The notes beneath the pieces are model-generated. The model had not been told where the DNA came from and did no database searches. It saw only the letters and a list, made by a program, of their open reading frames with translations. Of a stretch of DNA of 62,488 nucleotides, positions 1 through 8,264 are shown one piece after another. Numbering within the stretch: position 1 is the first letter of the stretch; the number at the start of each line of letters is the position of its first letter. The stretch comes from Deltaproteobacteria bacterium (GTDB lineage: Bacteria > Desulfobacterota > GWC2-55-46 > UBA9637 > GWC2-42-11): contig JACRPW010000025.1 in NCBI GenBank assembly GCA_016223005.1, positions 1 through 62,488 of the forward strand, read 5' to 3'. The position numbers and the translations under genes were made by a program.

Positions 1-230
1 AGCGGCTTTCCAAGGTCCCATATAAGCACAACAGGGACTATCATGAGGAGGGCAATAGCGGTTACAGATGCATATATGGCTATCGGTTTATATCTTTTGA
101 TGCCAAATACCCATCCCAGACATGATATGACAAATGAACCTGCGCTAGCACCCACAAGCCAGAAATAACTTGTTATCGGCACCCCCCAGTTAACATGGTG
201 AAAGGCATTCCATACAATCTCTTTTTCCAT
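1..230 (-). CDS. NrfD/PsrC-like membrane subunit, N-terminal part
   Basis: Partial gene: the ATG is at 230 and the reading frame runs off the left edge after about 76 codons. The product starts MEKEIVWNAFHHVNWGVP and continues into hydrophobic segments, including a Gly/Ala/Ser-rich stretch (VGASAGSFVISCLGW), typical of the first helices of polysulfide-reductase NrfD/PsrC quinol-interacting membrane proteins. A good ribosome site (GGAGATAAAAA) precedes the start. It directly follows the four-cluster ferredoxin gene on the same strand, the usual B-C subunit order of DMSO-reductase-family or alternative complex III modules. The family call is inference from the N-terminus and the neighbour; the catalytic subunit is not in the window. 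Confidence 0.75.
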   Translation of the reverse strand, partial: MEKEIVWNAFHHVNWGVPITSYFWLVGASAGSFVISCLGWVFGIKRYKPIAIYASVTAIALLMIVPVVLIWDLGKP

Positions 231-246
231 TTTTTATCTCCTTAAC

Positions 247-1110
247 TTAGTGTCCCTTCCCGCTCTTTCCAAACAAGAGGGATATCTTTTCAGGTATCTC
301 CTTTGCAAAGTTCCACTGGTTTCTCGCTATCTGCCTCCACATACCCCAAAATCCCGGGTCATTTTCAAACAGATCCCCGTGCTGGCCGCCTTTATGGTTT
401 AATTTGAATGTATCAAACTCCTCTTTTATCTGTGCGTTTCTGTGTTCGGGCTCGTAACTTTCTTCAACATCCATATCCTCTAAACCGATGTAATAGACCT
501 GAGGATATGTGCCTATCTCGTGCCTTAAAACTGTGGTAGGATATGTGGAAACAAGCCTATTTACCTCGCTATCAGGGTCGTTTATGTCTCCAAAGGTCAT
601 TGCCCCGCCCTCACAGGTAGATACACAAACAGGCGCCAAACCACGGGTTACCCTGAAGACACAGAAGTCACACTTATCTGCAACAAAAAATGGGTCATGC
701 GGATTTGTTCTTGCCTCCGGCAGAAGGTGCCTAGCATTATAAGGACAGGCAATCATACATGACCTGCACCCTATACACCTGTTATATCTCTGAAGGACAA
801 AACCGCTCTCGTGTTTATAGGTTGCCTGAACAGGGCATGCCCTGACACAGATTGGATAATCACAGTGATTGCATAATCTGGGGATGAACTGCCTGTGCAC
901 ATGCGGGTATGTCCCCTTGTCAACAACCTTGACCCATGTCCTCCAGACACCCAGAGGCACATCATGCTCTACCTTGCATGCCACAGTGCAGGACATACAC
1001 CCAATGCACCTCTGTAAATCCACTACCATAACATATCGCTTTTTCCCCGGCACACCTATAGACCGTGGATGCTGCAAACCGTATGAAGACTCTTTTACTT
1101 TTTCAGACAT
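247..1110 (-). CDS. 4Fe-4S ferredoxin-type electron transfer subunit (DmsB/PsrB/NrfC-like)
   Basis: 287-residue iron-sulfur protein that would pass electrons between a membrane quinol subunit and a catalytic partner. Four cysteine groups are visible: CIGCMSCTVACK near residue 36, CNHCDYPICVRACP near 81, CIGCRSCMIACPY near 112, and a looser C-x2-C-x11-C-x3-C group near residues 146-165. This is the classic four-cubane pattern of the DMSO reductase B subunit family. No signal peptide is visible, so export would depend on a partner. GGGAGG lies upstream of the ATG. It sits 14 bases after the lipoprotein gene and 16 bases before the NrfD-like gene, forming one operon. The substrate of the complex cannot be told. 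Confidence 0.92.
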   Translation of the reverse strand: MSEKVKESSYGLQHPRSIGVPGKKRYVMVVDLQRCIGCMSCTVACKVEHDVPLGVWRTWVKVVDKGTYPHVHRQFIPRLCNHCDYPICVRACPVQATYKHESGFVLQRYNRCIGCRSCMIACPYNARHLLPEARTNPHDPFFVADKCDFCVFRVTRGLAPVCVSTCEGGAMTFGDINDPDSEVNRLVSTYPTTVLRHEIGTYPQVYYIGLEDMDVEESYEPEHRNAQIKEEFDTFKLNHKGGQHGDLFENDPGFWGMWRQIARNQWNFAKEIPEKISLLFGKSGKGH

Positions 1111-1124
1111 TCAGTGCCTCCCTT

Positions 1125-1475
1125 TCAAATCCTGGGGCGATTTGGGGACAGATTTAAAATCTGTCCAGGTTTTATTTCCTTATCTGTCAGCACCTTTTTT
1201 GAAGGTGAATATAACTTTACAGACACACCATTAGGGCTAAATGGTTTTCCTGTCTTTTTGTCATGAAAGACAAAGAGCAACTGATGGGTATTATTACCCT
1301 TATCTTCTTTAGTCTCTGCGCCAGAGAAGACTAAGGGATTATCAATAAAGGTTACACCCATGTTTACCACTACACCGCCGACACTTTGCTCATAGAAGGA
1401 CTTTGCCCCTGATGAACATGAGATAATCGCCATGAAGACAAAAACAAAAAATATTTGCCGCAGATACTTATCCAT
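1125..1475 (-). CDS. small putative lipoprotein
   Basis: 116 residues with a lipoprotein signal: Lys/Arg start, hydrophobic FFVFVFMAII, then the lipobox ISCSSG, so Cys20 would be lipidated. The rest is a small beta-rich domain that I do not assign to a family. It is the first gene of the operon with the ferredoxin and NrfD-like genes and may be a periplasmic accessory. The last dozen codons are supplied by a palindromic repeat (1144-1166), so the native C-terminus has probably been replaced by repeat-encoded residues (PGQILNLSPN). Function unknown. Confidence 0.75.
   Translation of the reverse strand: MDKYLRQIFFVFVFMAIISCSSGAKSFYEQSVGGVVVNMGVTFIDNPLVFSGAETKEDKGNNTHQLLFVFHDKKTGKPFSPNGVSVKLYSPSKKVLTDKEIKPGQILNLSPNRPRI
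1144..1166. repeat. Palindromic repeat family A (GGGGACAGATTT/AAATCTGTCC arms)
   Basis: Near-perfect palindrome of the GGGGACAG...CTGTCCCC type, also at 6178-6222, 19598-19622, 30611-30662 and 33021-33084. Here it lies inside the 3' end of the lipoprotein gene and encodes its last residues. Confidence 0.85.
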
Positions 1476-1535
1476 TAAACCACTCCTTTTTACTGAAAAG
1501 GGATTGTAAGATTTTTTTCATTATACAGTAGCAGT

Positions 1536-1551
1536 AGCATGAAACATGCCA
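1536..1551 (-). promoter_or_regulatory. Candidate sigma-54 (-24/-12) promoter
   Basis: On the minus strand the sequence reads TGGCATGTTTCATGCT. It has GG and GC separated by 10 bases, as in the consensus TGGCAC-N5-TTGCA, with a mismatch in each element. It would start transcription about 50 bases before the lipoprotein ATG at 1475. An NtrC-type sigma-54 activator gene lies immediately upstream. Confidence 0.55.
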
Positions 1552-1677
1552 GATATTTGAGAAACGGGGTGAGAAATTGCCATATCAGGTAACTTTTTGG
1601 TTTTAAAAGATAATTTTTAATTTCTATATTGTAAGGCAAGATACGAGGGGTGTTTCTTAAAGAGTAAATAATTTACT

Positions 1678-1716
1678 TATGGGTGATATGACCCATAAAG
1701 AGTGGGTGATATGACC
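1678..1716. promoter_or_regulatory. Tandem activator (UAS) sites
   Basis: GGGTGATATGACC occurs twice, at 1681-1693 and 1704-1716, 23 bases apart (about two helical turns). The first copy sits in an inverted repeat with arms TATGGGT and ACCCATA. They lie roughly 130-180 bases upstream of the candidate sigma-54 promoter, a normal enhancer distance. The likely binder is the NtrC-type protein encoded just beyond; that is inference. Confidence 0.55.
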
Positions 1717-1731
1717 AATTTGAAGGGGAAT

Positions 1732-3105
1732 TTAAGTTCTTATCCCAAACTTCTTTATCCTGTAGCGAAGTGTGTCCCTGCTCATTGAAAGAAGGGCTGC
1801 TGCCTTGCTCTGGTTTCCATGTGCAAGGTTTAATGCCTGTCTTATAAGACCCTCTTCTATTTTTTCTAAAGACACACCATCTTGAGAAAGAGGGATGTTA
1901 AGGGAACTGGGTGTATTAAAAGACACAGGACTGCCGTTCATCTCAATGGGCAGATGCTCTGGAAGAAGGGTATCCCCTGTCTCTAATATGCTTATCCTCT
2001 CTATAACATTCTTTAATTCCCTGACATTGCCAGGCCATGGATAATTTATGAGAAGTTCTGCGGCTTCCGGAGTTATCCTTTGTATCTTTCCTCTCAACTT
2101 CCTGTTAAATGCGTCTATAAAATATTTAGATAAAGGGATAATATCCTCTCTCCTTTCCCTTAGAGGGCAAAGTGAAACAGGTATGACCATAAGACGATAG
2201 TATAGGTCCTCCCGGAATTTACCATCTTTAACCAGCCTTGCAAGGTCTTTGTTGGTAGCGGCTATAATCCTGACATCTACAGATATATCTTTTGTCCCAC
2301 CCAATCTTTTAAAGGTTTGTGTATCTATTACCTTGAGGAGTTTAGATTGCGCAGAGATGGGCATATCTCCTATCTCGTCCAGAAAGATTGAGCCTCCGTC
2401 AGCCAGTTCAAACAAACCCTTTTTCATTGCCTTGGCATCTGTAAAGGCGCTCCTTTCATGGCCAAAGAGTTCATTTTCCATCAGTATCTCTGGGATAGCA
2501 GTGCAGTTGATTTCTATAAAAGGCTTGTCCCCTCTTATACTCTGGTAATGCAATAACTTGGCAAACATATCCTTTCCTGTTCCGCTCTCCCCTTGAAAAA
2601 GGACACAAGAGGTATCGCTCTGGCATAATTTTTCCATCATCTTAAAAAGGTCTTGCATTACCTTGGATGTTCCAATTATATTATCAAAACCATACCTTTC
2701 CTTCTGCTCCCGCTTAATCCTTTGCACCTCTCTCTTTAGTTTGCTTGATTCAAGGACGTTTTTAAGGATGAGTGTTATCTGTTCTATGCCAAAAGGTTTT
2801 TCTATGAAGTCATACGCCCCAAGTTTCATAGCCTGAACCGCTGTAGTAACCATTCCATGAGCAGTAATTATAATAATCATGGCGTTTTCGTCAACCAGCC
2901 TTATCTTTTTTAAGACCTCTATGCCGCTCATACCTGCAAGTTTAAGGTCTAAAAGCACTGCGTCTGGAGTTTCTCTGGCATATACATCAACAGCCTCTTC
3001 ACCTGTCTCACAGGTTAGGATATCAAAACCCCTTGATGCGAGATTTTTCTGAAGATAAAGACGAATAACCCTTTCATCATCTACAATTAATATCTTGTTT
3101 GTCAA
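1732..3105 (-). CDS. sigma-54-dependent response regulator (NtrC/AtoC family)
   Basis: 457 residues with the standard order: receiver domain (phospho-acceptor Asp53 in LLDLKL, Lys103 in IEKPFG), AAA+ sigma-54 interaction domain (Walker A GESGTGKD at 172-179, Walker B FLDEIG near 241), and a C-terminal Fis-type helix-turn-helix ending at the C-terminus. The sigma-54 contact loop reads SAFTDA (219-224) rather than GAFTGA; GAFTDA-like variants exist, but the first Gly change is worth noting. It overlaps the sensor kinase gene by 4 bases, so the two form a cognate pair. Likely target: the redox operon downstream, which has a -24/-12-like promoter and paired upstream sites. Confidence 0.95.
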   Translation of the reverse strand: MTNKILIVDDERVIRLYLQKNLASRGFDILTCETGEEAVDVYARETPDAVLLDLKLAGMSGIEVLKKIRLVDENAMIIIITAHGMVTTAVQAMKLGAYDFIEKPFGIEQITLILKNVLESSKLKREVQRIKREQKERYGFDNIIGTSKVMQDLFKMMEKLCQSDTSCVLFQGESGTGKDMFAKLLHYQSIRGDKPFIEINCTAIPEILMENELFGHERSAFTDAKAMKKGLFELADGGSIFLDEIGDMPISAQSKLLKVIDTQTFKRLGGTKDISVDVRIIAATNKDLARLVKDGKFREDLYYRLMVIPVSLCPLRERREDIIPLSKYFIDAFNRKLRGKIQRITPEAAELLINYPWPGNVRELKNVIERISILETGDTLLPEHLPIEMNGSPVSFNTPSSLNIPLSQDGVSLEKIEEGLIRQALNLAHGNQSKAAALLSMSRDTLRYRIKKFGIRT

Positions 3106-4691
3106 ATTGGCGCCCCTTTGCCCCCCATGCCCTTTACCGGCAGTCTTATGGTAAAGACACTGCCTTTACCATATTCGCTTGCAGCCTCTATCTTCCCGCC
3201 ATGGGATTCTACAATCATTTTACTTATATATAAACCTAAACCTGTGCCTGTATGGTGAGTAGTAAAAAAAGGGAGAAATATCTTACTCATATTCTCGGGC
3301 AGGATACCATTGCCTGTATCTTTAAATCTTATCTCTACTAAAGGTGGATTTGTTTCTGTATTAAAATGGGTAGAGATGTGAAGTTTTCCATTCTCATTCA
3401 TAGCCTGTATGGCATTTAAAGCCAGATTAATGAAAACCTCCTGAATCTTTTTCTCATCCACAAATATCTTTGGCAGATTATCCTCTAATTCCCTTGAAAC
3501 TTCCACATTTCCTGACATTGCCTTTGGATTTATGAAGTCAACAGTCTTTATCAACACCATGTTAATATCCACTAACTCACTTAAATCATGGGGTATCTGG
3601 TCAGGCTTTGCAAAATCCAAAAGGTCCCTAACCGTCTTGTCCAGTCTATGTATCTGCTCTAATATGTCTTCAAAGACCTCTCTTCTGGTATCTGTATCTT
3701 CCCCATTATAATCATCCCTTAATGACTCAATGGCAAAACTTATGCCTGCAAGCGGATTTTTGATTTCGTGTGCCACACAGGTTGCCAATTCACCTACTGC
3801 CGCAAGTTTTTCTGCCTGCTCCATTTGCTTGTTATGGTATTCCTCTGCAATATTTTGAAGCCTTTGAATCTCTTTAATCCGCTTGGTAAGTTCAAGGTTT
3901 GCCTCCCCCACCCTAGCATAGGCATCCTCAAGCCTATCTATCATACTATTGAACTCATTTGCCAGAAAACTTATCTCAGCTCCGTCACCCACATTTACCC
4001 TTGTCCATCTCCCTGCTTCCACCTGATGAACACCTTCGGCAAGGGACATGATTGGCTTTGTGATAGTCCTGTTGAGGTAGAAGATGTAGAAAAGGGCGAA
4101 GGTCAAAACCAAGACAGTCCCAATTATCATAGTAATATCTACCTTCTCTACAGAATATCTGGTAGTTCCTATAACATCATTTAACTTTCTCCTGTCTATA
4201 TCTGTCAAAAAATCAATAATATCTTCCCCTAACTTGTCCATCTCATACATAAGCCTCGCGGCTTCAGGATTGCCAATAGGGTTAGGAATAGAAAATATCT
4301 CCTCTGCCTTTTCTTTTAAGAGGTTGTAGTTCTTATTTATATCTTGATAAATTAAAAGACTCCCTGCAACAAGCGGCTGCCTATTTTTATCAAAAACTTT
4401 AACATTTTCTATCTCTTTAATAGTTCTTTGTACCTTTCTATCACTCTCTATGAACCTTTCTTTTTCTTTCTTGTCTCCAGAAATGATGTAGTCATTGGCA
4501 GGCATAAGGAGGTTCTGTGTGGATGTGACCATGTCATGTAAGGCATCTATCTCTTCAAACACCCTCTCTATATTATTAACACTTGAGGAGAGGATTAACC
4601 TGTCATATACGGCTATAGCGCCGACAAAGACCATGATGATAATACCCAAAAGATAGCCAAAAAGAAGCCTTGTCCTTATCTTAAAAGACAT
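3102..4691 (-). CDS. membrane sensor histidine kinase
   Basis: 529 residues. Transmembrane helix 1 is at about 9-31, followed by a helical periplasmic sensor region to about 185, transmembrane helix 2 (MIIGTVLVLTFALFYIFY), a HAMP domain, a short coiled coil, then a HisKA dimerisation domain with the phospho-acceptor His in VAHEIKNPLAG, and a HATPase_c domain with N box (NLALNAIQAM), G1 box (DTGNGI) and G2 box (TGLGLYISK). It is co-transcribed with and overlaps the NtrC-type regulator gene, which is its likely partner. The sensed signal is unknown; the sensor domain is an all-helical four-helix-bundle-like fold by appearance. Confidence 0.95.
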   Translation of the reverse strand: MSFKIRTRLLFGYLLGIIIMVFVGAIAVYDRLILSSSVNNIERVFEEIDALHDMVTSTQNLLMPANDYIISGDKKEKERFIESDRKVQRTIKEIENVKVFDKNRQPLVAGSLLIYQDINKNYNLLKEKAEEIFSIPNPIGNPEAARLMYEMDKLGEDIIDFLTDIDRRKLNDVIGTTRYSVEKVDITMIIGTVLVLTFALFYIFYLNRTITKPIMSLAEGVHQVEAGRWTRVNVGDGAEISFLANEFNSMIDRLEDAYARVGEANLELTKRIKEIQRLQNIAEEYHNKQMEQAEKLAAVGELATCVAHEIKNPLAGISFAIESLRDDYNGEDTDTRREVFEDILEQIHRLDKTVRDLLDFAKPDQIPHDLSELVDINMVLIKTVDFINPKAMSGNVEVSRELEDNLPKIFVDEKKIQEVFINLALNAIQAMNENGKLHISTHFNTETNPPLVEIRFKDTGNGILPENMSKIFLPFFTTHHTGTGLGLYISKMIVESHGGKIEAASEYGKGSVFTIRLPVKGMGGKGAPI

Positions 4692-5022
4692 AGTAACCTC
4701 ATAGTGCAGGAATAAACCATTTAGCCGTTAGTTCTAACGGCTAAAGCGCATTGAAAAGGTAATCAAAAATATTATCTCATAGAATATTCAGAAATTCAAG
4801 GCGGTAAATACCCAAATAAATACCCAAATACCCAAAATTACCCTTGAAAATATCTATAGAATCTGACTAAAAATACTGCTAAACTTATTGCCCATGGGAA
4901 GCCTCCTTTTGGGTTCTTTGTTTTTACTCAATTACATTTTATCTGTTGAGGCTTCCTTTTAACCCAAAAACAGACATTGATTTTTTGGGGTTTAAAAACT
5001 TTATTTTGGACAGATGTGAATT
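4692..5022. repeat. Intergenic region with several inverted repeats
   Basis: Divergent spacer between the kinase and the cysteine-desulfurase gene. It holds a perfect 12-bp stem with a 2-base loop at 4720-4745 (TTTAGCCGTTAG / CTAACGGCTAAA); a run of CCCAAATA-type short repeats around 4806-4845; a 9-bp inverted repeat GGAAGCCTC (4897-4905) / GAGGCTTCC (4948-4956); and a family B repeat at 4961-4993. I see no clear promoter or Shine-Dalgarno site for the gene at 5023. Confidence 0.7.
4961..4993. repeat. Repeat family B copy
   Basis: Arms AACCCAAAAA and TTTTTTGGGGTT flank the conserved core CAGACATTGA. Other copies are at 13771-13803, 22763-22790 and 30004-30030. Confidence 0.8.
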
Positions 5023-6147
5023 ATGATATACCTTGACAATTCAGCCACATCATTTCCAAAACCCGAATCTGTTTATCAAAGGGTAGACTATATCTTGCGG
5101 AATATCGGGGGAAACCCTGGCAGAGGCAGTCACCGCATGGCGATTGGCGCCAGCCGGATCATATTTGAAACGCGGGAGTCTGCAGCAAGACTATTCAATA
5201 TAAAAGATTCATCACGCATTGTGTTTACAAGAAATGCTACAGAGGCAATAAACCTTGCATTTAAAGGGCTGTTAAAGCCAAATGACAATGTTGTTACAAC
5301 AAATATTGAGCATAATGCTGTATCAAAGACCTTAAGAAGACTTGAGGGACAAGGTATAAATGTTTCAAAGGTTTGTGCATCAAATAACGGATTTGTAAAA
5401 CCGACTGACATTGAAAAGGCGATTACAAAGGATACAAGACTCGTATCTGTCACTCATGCCTCTAATGTATTCGGCGCAATACTTCCGATTGCAGAGATCG
5501 GTGCTATTTGTAAAAATAAGGGTGTGTTGTTTATGATAGATGCAGCACAAACAGCAGGGATAATAGATATTGATGCCCCGGCAATGAATATAGACATCCT
5601 TATTGCAACAGGTCATAAGGCTTTATTTGGTCCCCAAGGCACAGGTTTTTTATATATAAAGGAAGGGATAGAGCCGCTTCCTCTTGTGGATGGCGGACTT
5701 GGCGAGGCAGAGGACATAAGCGAGATACCAGATAGACTTGAGGCAGGAACAATGAATACACCGGGCATAGGGGGGCTTGGCGCAGGCATTGAATTTATTT
5801 TAAAAGAGGGTGTTGCTTGTATAAGAAAATATGAAGAAGGCATTGTAAAACAGATTATTCAAGGGCTGCAGGATTTAAAAGGTATAAGCATTATAGGGAC
5901 GCTTGATGCAGATAAAAGGGTATCCCTTGTTTCGTTTAATATAGACGGCAAAGATCCTTTAGATGTCGGCTGCATACTGGATAATGAGTTTGGCATAATG
6001 ACAAGGTGCGGAACTCACTGTGCATACGATGCACATAAAACTTTAGGCACATACCCATCAGGGGCTGTAAGGGTAAGCCCGGGGTATTTTAATACTGAAA
6101 AAGAGATAGAGGGGTTTTTAAGGGCAATAGGTGAGATAGTAAGATAA
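5023..6147 (+). CDS. class V aminotransferase, cysteine desulfurase-like
   Basis: 374 residues of the PLP-dependent NifS/SufS superfamily. The PLP lysine is in ATGHKALFGPQG (near residue 200), with HASNVFG and DAAQTAG as cofactor-binding segments, and a C-terminal loop with two cysteines (RCGTHCAYD) where desulfurases carry the persulfide Cys. The overall pattern resembles the 'cysteine desulfurase family protein' subfamily (EF2568-like) that often accompanies selenium metabolism, and selA lies 9 kb downstream. It could supply S or Se from (seleno)cysteine; that is inference. The ORF starts at ATG 5023 with MIYLDNSATSFPKP, a typical N-terminus. Confidence 0.88.
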   Translation: MIYLDNSATSFPKPESVYQRVDYILRNIGGNPGRGSHRMAIGASRIIFETRESAARLFNIKDSSRIVFTRNATEAINLAFKGLLKPNDNVVTTNIEHNAVSKTLRRLEGQGINVSKVCASNNGFVKPTDIEKAITKDTRLVSVTHASNVFGAILPIAEIGAICKNKGVLFMIDAAQTAGIIDIDAPAMNIDILIATGHKALFGPQGTGFLYIKEGIEPLPLVDGGLGEAEDISEIPDRLEAGTMNTPGIGGLGAGIEFILKEGVACIRKYEEGIVKQIIQGLQDLKGISIIGTLDADKRVSLVSFNIDGKDPLDVGCILDNEFGIMTRCGTHCAYDAHKTLGTYPSGAVRVSPGYFNTEKEIEGFLRAIGEIVR

Positions 6148-6177
6148 GAGGCAGAGAGTTCGTTGAAAAATGGTAAA

Positions 6178-6262
6178 TAAATCTGTCCCCATTATTTCCC
6201 ATTATTTCTGTCCCCATTATTTCCTAACCCTTAAACTCCATAACTCTTCAACTCTTAAACTT
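6178..6262. repeat. Repeat-rich leader of tsaD
   Basis: A tandem pair of TCTGTCCCCATTATTTCC units (family A half-sites) is followed by an AACTC-containing array of period 8. The reading frame of tsaD is open through it, which gives a false 31-codon N-terminal extension. Confidence 0.7.
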
Positions 6263-7318
6263 ATGTTAATCCTCGGTATAGAATCTTCATGTGATGACAT
6301 GGCTGCTTCAGTTGTTGAAAATGGCAGGAAAATACTTTCCAGTGTTGTTTCTTCTCAGGACGACATTCATAAAAAATACGGCGGCATTGTGCCTGAACTT
6401 GCGTCCCGCAGGCATATTGAGACAGTTATCCCTGTTACTAATGAGGCGCTCTTGCAGGCAGGTGTATCACTGCATGATATTGAAGGCATAGGTGTTACAC
6501 AGGGACCAGGTCTTGTAGGCTCTATCCTTGTAGGACTTTCATTTGCAAAGGCAGTTGGCTATACAATGGATATACCTTTTGTTGGTGTTAATCATATTGA
6601 ATCGCATCCAATGGCAGTGTTTCTGGAAGAAGTCAGAAGTCAGAAGTCAGAAGTCAGAAATGAAAATTCTAAAACTCTAAACTCTAAACTCCGAACTCCA
6701 GACTTTCCTTTTATCGCCCTTGTTGTTTCAGGCGGACATACCACGCTTTTAAAATTTAAGGATTTTGGAGATTATTCTATTATAGGTCAGACAAGGGATG
6801 ATGCCGCAGGAGAGGCATTTGACAAGGTTGCAAAACTGCTGGGGCTTGGGTATCCTGGCGGCGGTGTAATTGATAGACTTGCAAAAGAAGGCAATCCTAA
6901 GGCAATAGAATTTACAAGACCGTATATGCCAGATACCTTTGATTTCAGTTTCAGCGGAATAAAGACAGCGGTATTGAACTATCTAAAAAAGGGGGTGGGA
7001 AATACAAAAACCACATCCAACATCCAAGATTTGGCTGCTTCATTTCAGGAGGCGGTAGTTGATGTGCTTGTTGAGAAATCAATCCGTGCATGCAAGCATA
7101 AAGATATAACCAACCTTGTTATATCAGGCGGTGTTGCATGTAATTCAAGGTTAAGGCAAAAACTATCAGAGGCAGCAAAGGCGGAAAATATAAACCTCTT
7201 TATTCCTCCTCCAAGATTATGCACTGACAACGGCGCTACTATAGCAGCGGCAGCGTATTACAAATTAAAAAAGGGCATGAGCGGAGACCTTTCAATGAAT
7301 GCATATGCAAGTTTTTAG
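6263..7318 (+). CDS. tsaD: tRNA N6-adenosine threonylcarbamoyltransferase
   Basis: Kae1/TsaD ATPase-fold enzyme that transfers threonylcarbamoyl to A37 of ANN-decoding tRNAs. I place the start at ATG 6263 (MLILGIESSCDD), as in homologues; the open frame upstream is repeat sequence. Visible motifs: GIESSCDD, the metal-binding HIESH near residue 110, VSGGHTTL, and C-terminal VISGGVACNSRLR and DNGATIAAAA. Length is 351 residues against a usual 330-345; the excess is an in-frame insert between the HIESH region and VSGGHT, encoded by an AGTCAGA x4 / AAACTCT heptad array (6627-6701). The insert would sit in a surface loop if tolerated. Confidence 0.95.
   Translation: MLILGIESSCDDMAASVVENGRKILSSVVSSQDDIHKKYGGIVPELASRRHIETVIPVTNEALLQAGVSLHDIEGIGVTQGPGLVGSILVGLSFAKAVGYTMDIPFVGVNHIESHPMAVFLEEVRSQKSEVRNENSKTLNSKLRTPDFPFIALVVSGGHTTLLKFKDFGDYSIIGQTRDDAAGEAFDKVAKLLGLGYPGGGVIDRLAKEGNPKAIEFTRPYMPDTFDFSFSGIKTAVLNYLKKGVGNTKTTSNIQDLAASFQEAVVDVLVEKSIRACKHKDITNLVISGGVACNSRLRQKLSEAAKAENINLFIPPPRLCTDNGATIAAAAYYKLKKGMSGDLSMNAYASF
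6627..6701. repeat. Heptad repeat array inside tsaD
   Basis: Four copies of AGTCAGA followed by four degenerate copies of AAACTCT/GAACTCC. It is translated in frame as a Ser/Glu/Lys/Asn-rich insert absent from ordinary TsaD. Confidence 0.9.
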
Positions 7319-7323
7319 TAGGA

Positions 7324-7370
7324 AGGGCTGCGCCACCAAAAATGCGGATAAAAACGGTGGGCAGAGCCCT
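7324..7370. repeat. Imperfect hairpin between tsaD and rsmA
   Basis: AGGGCTGCGCCACC (7324-7337) pairs imperfectly with GGTGGGCAGAGCCCT (7356-7370). It may be a repeat copy or a weak processing or termination structure. It covers the first possible ATG (7342) of rsmA. Confidence 0.55.
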
Positions 7371-7395
7371 ACAGACTAAAGGCGAAGGGTGTAAG

Positions 7396-8229
7396 GTGAA
7401 ATTCAAAGACCTCTATAAATCCTACGGCATCTCACCCCGAAAAAGGTTTGGTCAGAACTTTCTTACAGACAAAAATATTGCAAATAAGATTGTCCGTCTG
7501 GCAGATATAAAGTCTGATGATGTGGTGTTAGAGATAGGTTCGGGTATCGGCGCCCTTACAGACCTTTTAGTAGAGACAGGCGCAAAGATTATTGCTGTTG
7601 AAATTGATAGAACCCTTTTTTCAATCCTTTCTGAAAGATTTTCTTGTAAAAAAAATATTAAGATATTGAATGATGATGCCCTTAAAATCTCATACAAAGA
7701 CATGGCAGCAAGATTTGGGAAAAAACTAAAGGTTGTTTCAAACCTTCCCTACAATATATCAACTCCCATCCTCTTTAAATTTCTGGATGAAAGGCAAGCA
7801 TTTTCAAGTCTTGTCTTGATGCTCCAAAAAGAGGTTGCAGAGAGGATTGCTGCAAAACCCTCATGCAAGGATTATGGTGTGTTGTCCGTCTTTGTCCAGA
7901 TGTTTATGGGTACAAAGGTTGAGTTCAGAATCCCTCCCTCTGCGTTTTATCCAAATCCGAAGGTTTACTCTAGTGTTTTGATGCTTGATGTATTGGATGA
8001 GCCGAGGGCTAAAATAGATGATACTATTTTGTTCAAAAGCCTTGTTAATGCGGCATTCAATCAGAGGAGAAAGACCTTGTCAAATGCCCTTAAAGGGCTT
8101 GCTGTTCCTCACGATGTCATCGTAGAGGCATTGGGTGCAACGCGCATAGACCCCGGAAGACGGGGCGAAACCCTGTCAATAGAAGAGTTTGCAAGACTTT
8201 GTAATTGCTTGACCATGATAAAAAAATAG
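7396..8229 (+). CDS. rsmA: 16S rRNA (adenine1518/1519-N6) dimethyltransferase
   Basis: KsgA-family methyltransferase. Motifs: RKRFGQNFL near the N-terminus, SAM-binding EIGSGIGALT, and the catalytic NLPYNIST. The C-terminal helical domain ends with the usual ...RRGETLSIEEFARL. I prefer the GTG at 7396 (VKFKDLYKSYGISPRKRFGQ) because it gives a normal KsgA N-terminus of about 277 residues; the ATG at 7342 lies inside a hairpin repeat. It follows tsaD and precedes the epimerase genes on the same strand. Confidence 0.93.
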   Translation: MKFKDLYKSYGISPRKRFGQNFLTDKNIANKIVRLADIKSDDVVLEIGSGIGALTDLLVETGAKIIAVEIDRTLFSILSERFSCKKNIKILNDDALKISYKDMAARFGKKLKVVSNLPYNISTPILFKFLDERQAFSSLVLMLQKEVAERIAAKPSCKDYGVLSVFVQMFMGTKVEFRIPPSAFYPNPKVYSSVLMLDVLDEPRAKIDDTILFKSLVNAAFNQRRKTLSNALKGLAVPHDVIVEALGATRIDPGRRGETLSIEEFARLCNCLTMIKK

Positions 8230-8264
8230 ATTATAAGACAAAAGGTATTTGCGGAGGCAAATCT

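Noticed and set aside
6170-6262. N-terminal extension of TsaD
   Set aside because: Repeat-derived codons; homologues start at the methionine encoded at 6263.
6627-6701. Possible CRISPR-like array
   Set aside because: Units are 7 bases with no spacers. None of the repeat arrays in the window has the repeat-spacer form, and no cas gene is seen.
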